A stretch of DNA of 64,000 nucleotides from Lacipirellulaceae bacterium (lineage in GTDB: Bacteria > Planctomycetota > Planctomycetia > Pirellulales > Lacipirellulaceae), in the NCBI GenBank assembly GCA_040218535.1, contig JAVJRG010000009.1, positions 124,001 to 188,000 of the forward strand, in the 5' to 3' direction. A program made the translations under genes and the position numbers. The notes under the pieces are model-generated. The model was given only the letters and a program-made list of their open reading frames with translations. It ran no database searches and had not been told where the DNA came from. This document shows positions 60,908-64,000 of this stretch, piece by piece (positions within the stretch are counted from its first letter, which is position 1; the number at the start of each line of letters is the position of its first letter).

Positions 60908-63364
60908 CTAACCGCCTAGCTTTACTAGGAGTCGCACCTGTTTCCCTGCAGGCAAATTCACCCTCCACTTGCCATTGGCTTCCCCGTGGACGCCTTCACC
61001 TTCAATTCCCGAAATCTTTAGGCGACTGCCGAGGGATACGGCTTGCTCAAGGCGACTGGTCAGTTCAAGGTCGATTCGGCCTGCTGGCAGATCCCAAGCC
61101 AGCCGATCAACCACGATGCCGGTCCTGGCCAAGATGCCCTTCAGTTCTCCCCGCGGTAAATGTTCCTCAGAAATCCCAGGCAGTAAATCCAACTCACCCG
61201 GACGAGAGATGAGGCACATCTCCGTAAGAATGGCCGGCAGCGAAAGGATCGAATCAAGATTGTAGATCCTCCGATTCGGATTGTGTGAACTGATGTAGCT
61301 GCTGTAGAGGAAACCACTCCTGGCATAATCGTTGAGCATCGACCACACGATGGACGGTTCGTGCAGACGCGAACCGAAGAAGCCAAGTTCCATGAAACCA
61401 TGCGCGCTCTTATTGCCCTGCCCTGCTCCGATCCGCATTTCAATCGCACGCTTCGCAGCTTCGTAGAGCTGGGGCGTATTCGGCGTAATGTCGATCCCCG
61501 GATAGACCGCGTGCAGGTGCGAGTTGTGGCGATGGTCATAGTTGTCAGCAACGCCCGGATAGCTCCACTCGGCAATGGCACCATCCTCATTGATGCGATA
61601 CTCCGGTAGTTTCTCAAGCACCGCTTGCAGCTCGGGAATCCGTTCCTCCTTGATCCCCAGCACCCGGTAAGCCTCGATCAACGCGGAAAAACTCTCGCGA
61701 ATGATGGCAATTTCCGAGGTTGCATTCGGAGCACCGGGCGTATTCGGCGAGCTGTTCTCCGGCGAGATACTTGGGTAGATGAGATACTTCCCGTCGGGTC
61801 CTTCCATGCCGTCGAGAAAATCTTCGTAGAACAGTGCGACGTTCTCCAGTAGCGGCACAACACGGTTCGCAAGAAACTCTTCATCCCCCGTAAACAGATA
61901 ATGTTGCCAGAAGTAAGCACCCAACCATCCAGCGGCACCCGTCCAGCCTTGCCAACCAGCAATAGCTAAGCCATGCCGCCAGCCGTGGGCAATGGCTCCC
62001 ATGTAGCCGCGTGCCCCGTACAATTGCGAGGCGTTTCGTTCCCAATCCGGATAGAGCGTTTCGATCCAGCCGAAGTAGCTGTCCATCGCCTCGGGCAGAT
62101 TTCCAACGCTGCCGTAGGAAATCGCCAGGTTCAAGTTCGAGTCATTGGTGTAATGCCCCCACCACATCGGCTTCCAAGTATCGCCCCAAAGCCCCATGAG
62201 CGTCGGGGGCAGTTCACCACTACTAGAGATCAGGCAGTAGCGACCGACCGCATAGATTAACTCTAGAAACGCTGGTGTTGGGCCACTCTGAGCCGCCTCG
62301 GCAATAATCTCTTCGGTCGTTCTTCCTACTCCATAGTGTTTCTTGTTGTTGGGGCCACCAATTCGATAGCTCACGCGGCGGAACATCTCGCCGTGAACCT
62401 TCGCATGGCTTGCGAGAAGTTCGTCGTAATCTGTACTAGACGCGTCTAACTCAGCACGCAATTTGTCTCGGTTCGCTTGGCTTGCGACCGGTAGAAACTC
62501 AACACGTGCGAGAATGAGTACTTCATCAGCATCCTTGATTCGGATGCGATCCTTGCCAGCGGATGTCGTTCCGCCTGTCGTGATAACCCGAGCGAGAACC
62601 TGGTAGCCTTCCGCTTCGGCGAGCCCATGCAGGTGCTTGTACTGAGTTTGCAGGTACATTTCATCATCGCGATGCTCAATGGTTGGAGCTTCAATATCTT
62701 TCTCGTCCCACCCTTTTCGTGCCGCGAACATCACGTCCAAGTTCAGCGGAGCGCCTGTCGGACGTTTCAACCGAGTCACGATCACGTTATCAGGCCGCGA
62801 AACGAAACAACTCCGCTGCCAATCGCCGCGATCATCCCGCCACCGCACATTGATTTCGCCCGTGTCGAGTGTGAGCGTCCGACGGTAATCAGTGATTTCT
62901 CCCAGCTTCGGGATGGAGAACTTCAAATGAAGCGCCGGATGCACATAGTTCAATCCGAACCGCGGTCCGGGACGAATCAGTGCTTCCTTGGGAAACATTT
63001 TTGCATTCCCGTTGCCAAATTCATTAAACACCGTCGAAGCTGCCGGGCTCCACTTTTCTTGTTTCGCTAGCTCACGAGCCCGGGCCATCGCCTCTACCAT
63101 GTTCGGCACATCGGGCTTCACCGGTTGGGCGGGCACCCAGAGCTTTTCATGATTGAGGACGATCGTCTCCTCCAGAGGATTGCCGTGCACCATCACCCCT
63201 TGGCGACCATTTCCGCTGATGAGCGCATCTTCCCAACGCTTCGCGGGCTGGTTACTGGTAAGGACGATCGGCTCGGCATCCTCAGCAATCACTGATTCTT
63301 GCAGAAACAATGCTGACGCAATGAGAGTTACCAAAGCGGCTCGAGCCGTAGAACCTAATCTCAT
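60908..63364 (-). CDS. GH95 alpha-L-fucosidase-type glycoside hydrolase, exported
   Basis: 818 residues from the ATG at 63364 (GAGG upstream), the usual GH95 length. The signal peptide is AALVTLIASALFLQESVIA. The N-terminal domain (LTSNQPAKRWEDALISGNGRQGVMVHGNPLEETIVLNHEKLWV) matches the GH95/GH65 N-terminal fold. The barrel contains LISSSGELPPTLMGLWGD...WWGHYTNDSNLNLAISYG, where TNDSN corresponds to the catalytic Asn pair region; IYPSISPENSSPNTPG with the presumed acid Glu; and DNYDHRHNSHLHAVYPG. It removes terminal fucose (or galactose in related members) from glycans outside the cytoplasm. A sulfatase is also encoded in the window, compatible with sulfated fucose-rich algal glycans, though they are not adjacent. 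Confidence 0.87.
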   Translation of the reverse strand: MRLGSTARAALVTLIASALFLQESVIAEDAEPIVLTSNQPAKRWEDALISGNGRQGVMVHGNPLEETIVLNHEKLWVPAQPVKPDVPNMVEAMARARELAKQEKWSPAASTVFNEFGNGNAKMFPKEALIRPGPRFGLNYVHPALHLKFSIPKLGEITDYRRTLTLDTGEINVRWRDDRGDWQRSCFVSRPDNVIVTRLKRPTGAPLNLDVMFAARKGWDEKDIEAPTIEHRDDEMYLQTQYKHLHGLAEAEGYQVLARVITTGGTTSAGKDRIRIKDADEVLILARVEFLPVASQANRDKLRAELDASSTDYDELLASHAKVHGEMFRRVSYRIGGPNNKKHYGVGRTTEEIIAEAAQSGPTPAFLELIYAVGRYCLISSSGELPPTLMGLWGDTWKPMWWGHYTNDSNLNLAISYGSVGNLPEAMDSYFGWIETLYPDWERNASQLYGARGYMGAIAHGWRHGLAIAGWQGWTGAAGWLGAYFWQHYLFTGDEEFLANRVVPLLENVALFYEDFLDGMEGPDGKYLIYPSISPENSSPNTPGAPNATSEIAIIRESFSALIEAYRVLGIKEERIPELQAVLEKLPEYRINEDGAIAEWSYPGVADNYDHRHNSHLHAVYPGIDITPNTPQLYEAAKRAIEMRIGAGQGNKSAHGFMELGFFGSRLHEPSIVWSMLNDYARSGFLYSSYISSHNPNRRIYNLDSILSLPAILTEMCLISRPGELDLLPGISEEHLPRGELKGILARTGIVVDRLAWDLPAGRIDLELTSRLEQAVSLGSRLKISGIEGEGVHGEANGKWRVNLPAGKQVRLLVKLGG

Positions 63365-63408
63365 CTCAACAGATCCTCGCAATATCAAATCACTTAGAGA
63401 TAGAATGA

Positions 63409-63497
63409 ACCACGAAGAGCGCAAAGGACACCAAGAAATCGTTGGAGCAGTCCACAGCCTCCAACAATCCCTTCGTGTCCTTTGTGCTCTTTGTGGT
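63409..63497. repeat. 89-bp imperfect inverted repeat of CACGAAGAGC type
   Basis: Left arm ACCACGAAGAGCGCAAAGG and right arm CCTTTGTGCTCTTTGTGGT pair with few mismatches, and pairing continues inwards (GTTGGAG...CTCCAAC). It fills the gap between two minus-strand genes (DUF1501 upstream of nothing visible, GH95 downstream). The plan matches the 58494-58585 element. Confidence 0.7.
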
Positions 63498-63510
63498 AAT
63501 CAGAATTCCG

Positions 63511-64000
63511 TCACGCCAAAATTTTCTTGATCACATGCCCATGCACGTCGGTCAACCGAAAGTTGCGGCCCTTGTACTTGAAGGTCAGCCGCTTATGCTC
63601 GATGCCCAGCAGATGCATCACGGTGGCGTGAAAGTCGTGGACGTGGAAGGGATCTTCCGCAGCGGTGAAGCCCAGCGGGTCGGTCTTGCCGTAGGTGATG
63701 CCCGGCCTCACGCCGCCGCCGGCCATCCACATCGCACCGCTCTTGATATGATGATCGCGACCTGAGCCCTGCGACATTGGCGTGCGGCCAAACTCGCCGC
63801 CCCAGATCACCAGAGTATCTTCGAGCAGCCCACGCTGCTTGAGATCTTTCAGCAAGGCCGCGCACCCTAGATCGACCTGTTTGGTGAGCTTCTTCATGCC
63901 GCTGGTCACCGCACCGTGATGATCCCAACCGGTGTGGTAGAGCTGCACGAAGCGAACTCCGCGTTCCACCATCCGCCTCGCCATCAGGCAGTTGGAACCA
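63511..64000 (-). CDS. DUF1501 protein (partial, 5' end outside window)
   Basis: The C-terminal 162 or so residues of a DUF1501 protein; the start, including any Tat signal, is beyond the right edge. Visible motifs are [133 protein letters not shown]. It is the fourth DUF1501 gene in the window. Its DUF1549/1553 partner presumably lies upstream, outside the window. The 89-bp inverted repeat follows its stop. Confidence 0.93.
   Translation of the reverse strand, partial: GSNCLMARRMVERGVRFVQLYHTGWDHHGAVTSGMKKLTKQVDLGCAALLKDLKQRGLLEDTLVIWGGEFGRTPMSQGSGRDHHIKSGAMWMAGGGVRPGITYGKTDPLGFTAAEDPFHVHDFHATVMHLLGIEHKRLTFKYKGRNFRLTDVHGHVIKKILA

Noticed and set aside
1-64000. CRISPR arrays, tRNA or rRNA genes, insertion sequences, prophage or biosynthetic gene clusters
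   Set aside because: No regularly spaced direct repeats, cloverleaf-like genes, transposase or integrase genes, or phage structural genes were seen.

Overview
This window comes from a planctomycete chromosome, most likely order Pirellulales. The evidence is the gene content. There are three complete pairs of a DUF1549/DUF1553 protein with a Tat-exported DUF1501 protein, plus a fourth DUF1501 gene cut by the right edge. There are three DUF1559 proteins with pilin-like N-termini, nine PEP-CTERM secreted proteins, several of them with dockerin-like calcium repeats, a formylglycine sulfatase, a DUF1080 protein, and an ECF sigma factor with a FecR-type partner. I found no rRNA, tRNA, CRISPR array, transposase or phage gene. 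The window is ordinary chromosome specialised for extracellular polysaccharide breakdown.

Layout. 1-11.2 kb, minus strand: a truncated GH13 lipoprotein, two paralogous PEP-CTERM proteins, a large GH13 enzyme with dockerin repeats and a PEP-CTERM tail, a lipoprotein/DUF1559 cassette, and an ECF sigma/FecR pair. 11.5-15.1 kb, plus strand: prpD-prpB-prpC of the methylcitrate cycle for propionyl-CoA. 15.7-24.3 kb, minus strand: a compact run encoding an EEP-family phosphatase, GH1 beta-glucosidase, DUF1549/1553, DUF1501, an SDR and a D-aminoacylase-type amidohydrolase. 24.4-28.2 kb, minus strand: two PEP-CTERM proteins and a second DUF1559/lipoprotein cassette.

28.5-39.7 kb is the most interesting region. 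A LacI-family gene and a GH94 phosphorylase gene (minus) are divergent from a glycoamylase-like (GH144-type) glucanase gene and a GPH-type sugar symporter gene (plus). A second, PEP-CTERM-tailed GH144-like protein lies tail to tail with GH94. I read this as a candidate beta-1,2-glucan (sophorooligosaccharide) utilisation locus. A 14-bp LacI-type operator (TGCAAGCGCTTTCA, with one single-base variant) occurs four times between 25.2 and 39.7 kb. The sites lie in front of the regulator/glucanase pair, the PEP-CTERM GH144-like gene and another PEP-CTERM gene, and inside the start of the sulfatase gene. Together they suggest a local regulon.

39.9-48.5 kb: two complete DUF1549/1553-DUF1501 operons face each other and share overlapping stop codons. 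48.8-54.0 kb, minus strand: three PEP-CTERM proteins, including a nuclease-like and a lamin-tail-domain protein, with clear terminators. A 766-bp intergenic region follows. 54.7-57.6 kb: a third DUF1559/lipoprotein cassette and another EEP-family protein. 57.7-63.4 kb: a small sugar-catabolism group (DUF1080, TIM-barrel sugar isomerase, MFS permease, GH95 fucosidase) with several palindromic REP-like repeats between the genes. The window ends inside a further DUF1501 gene.
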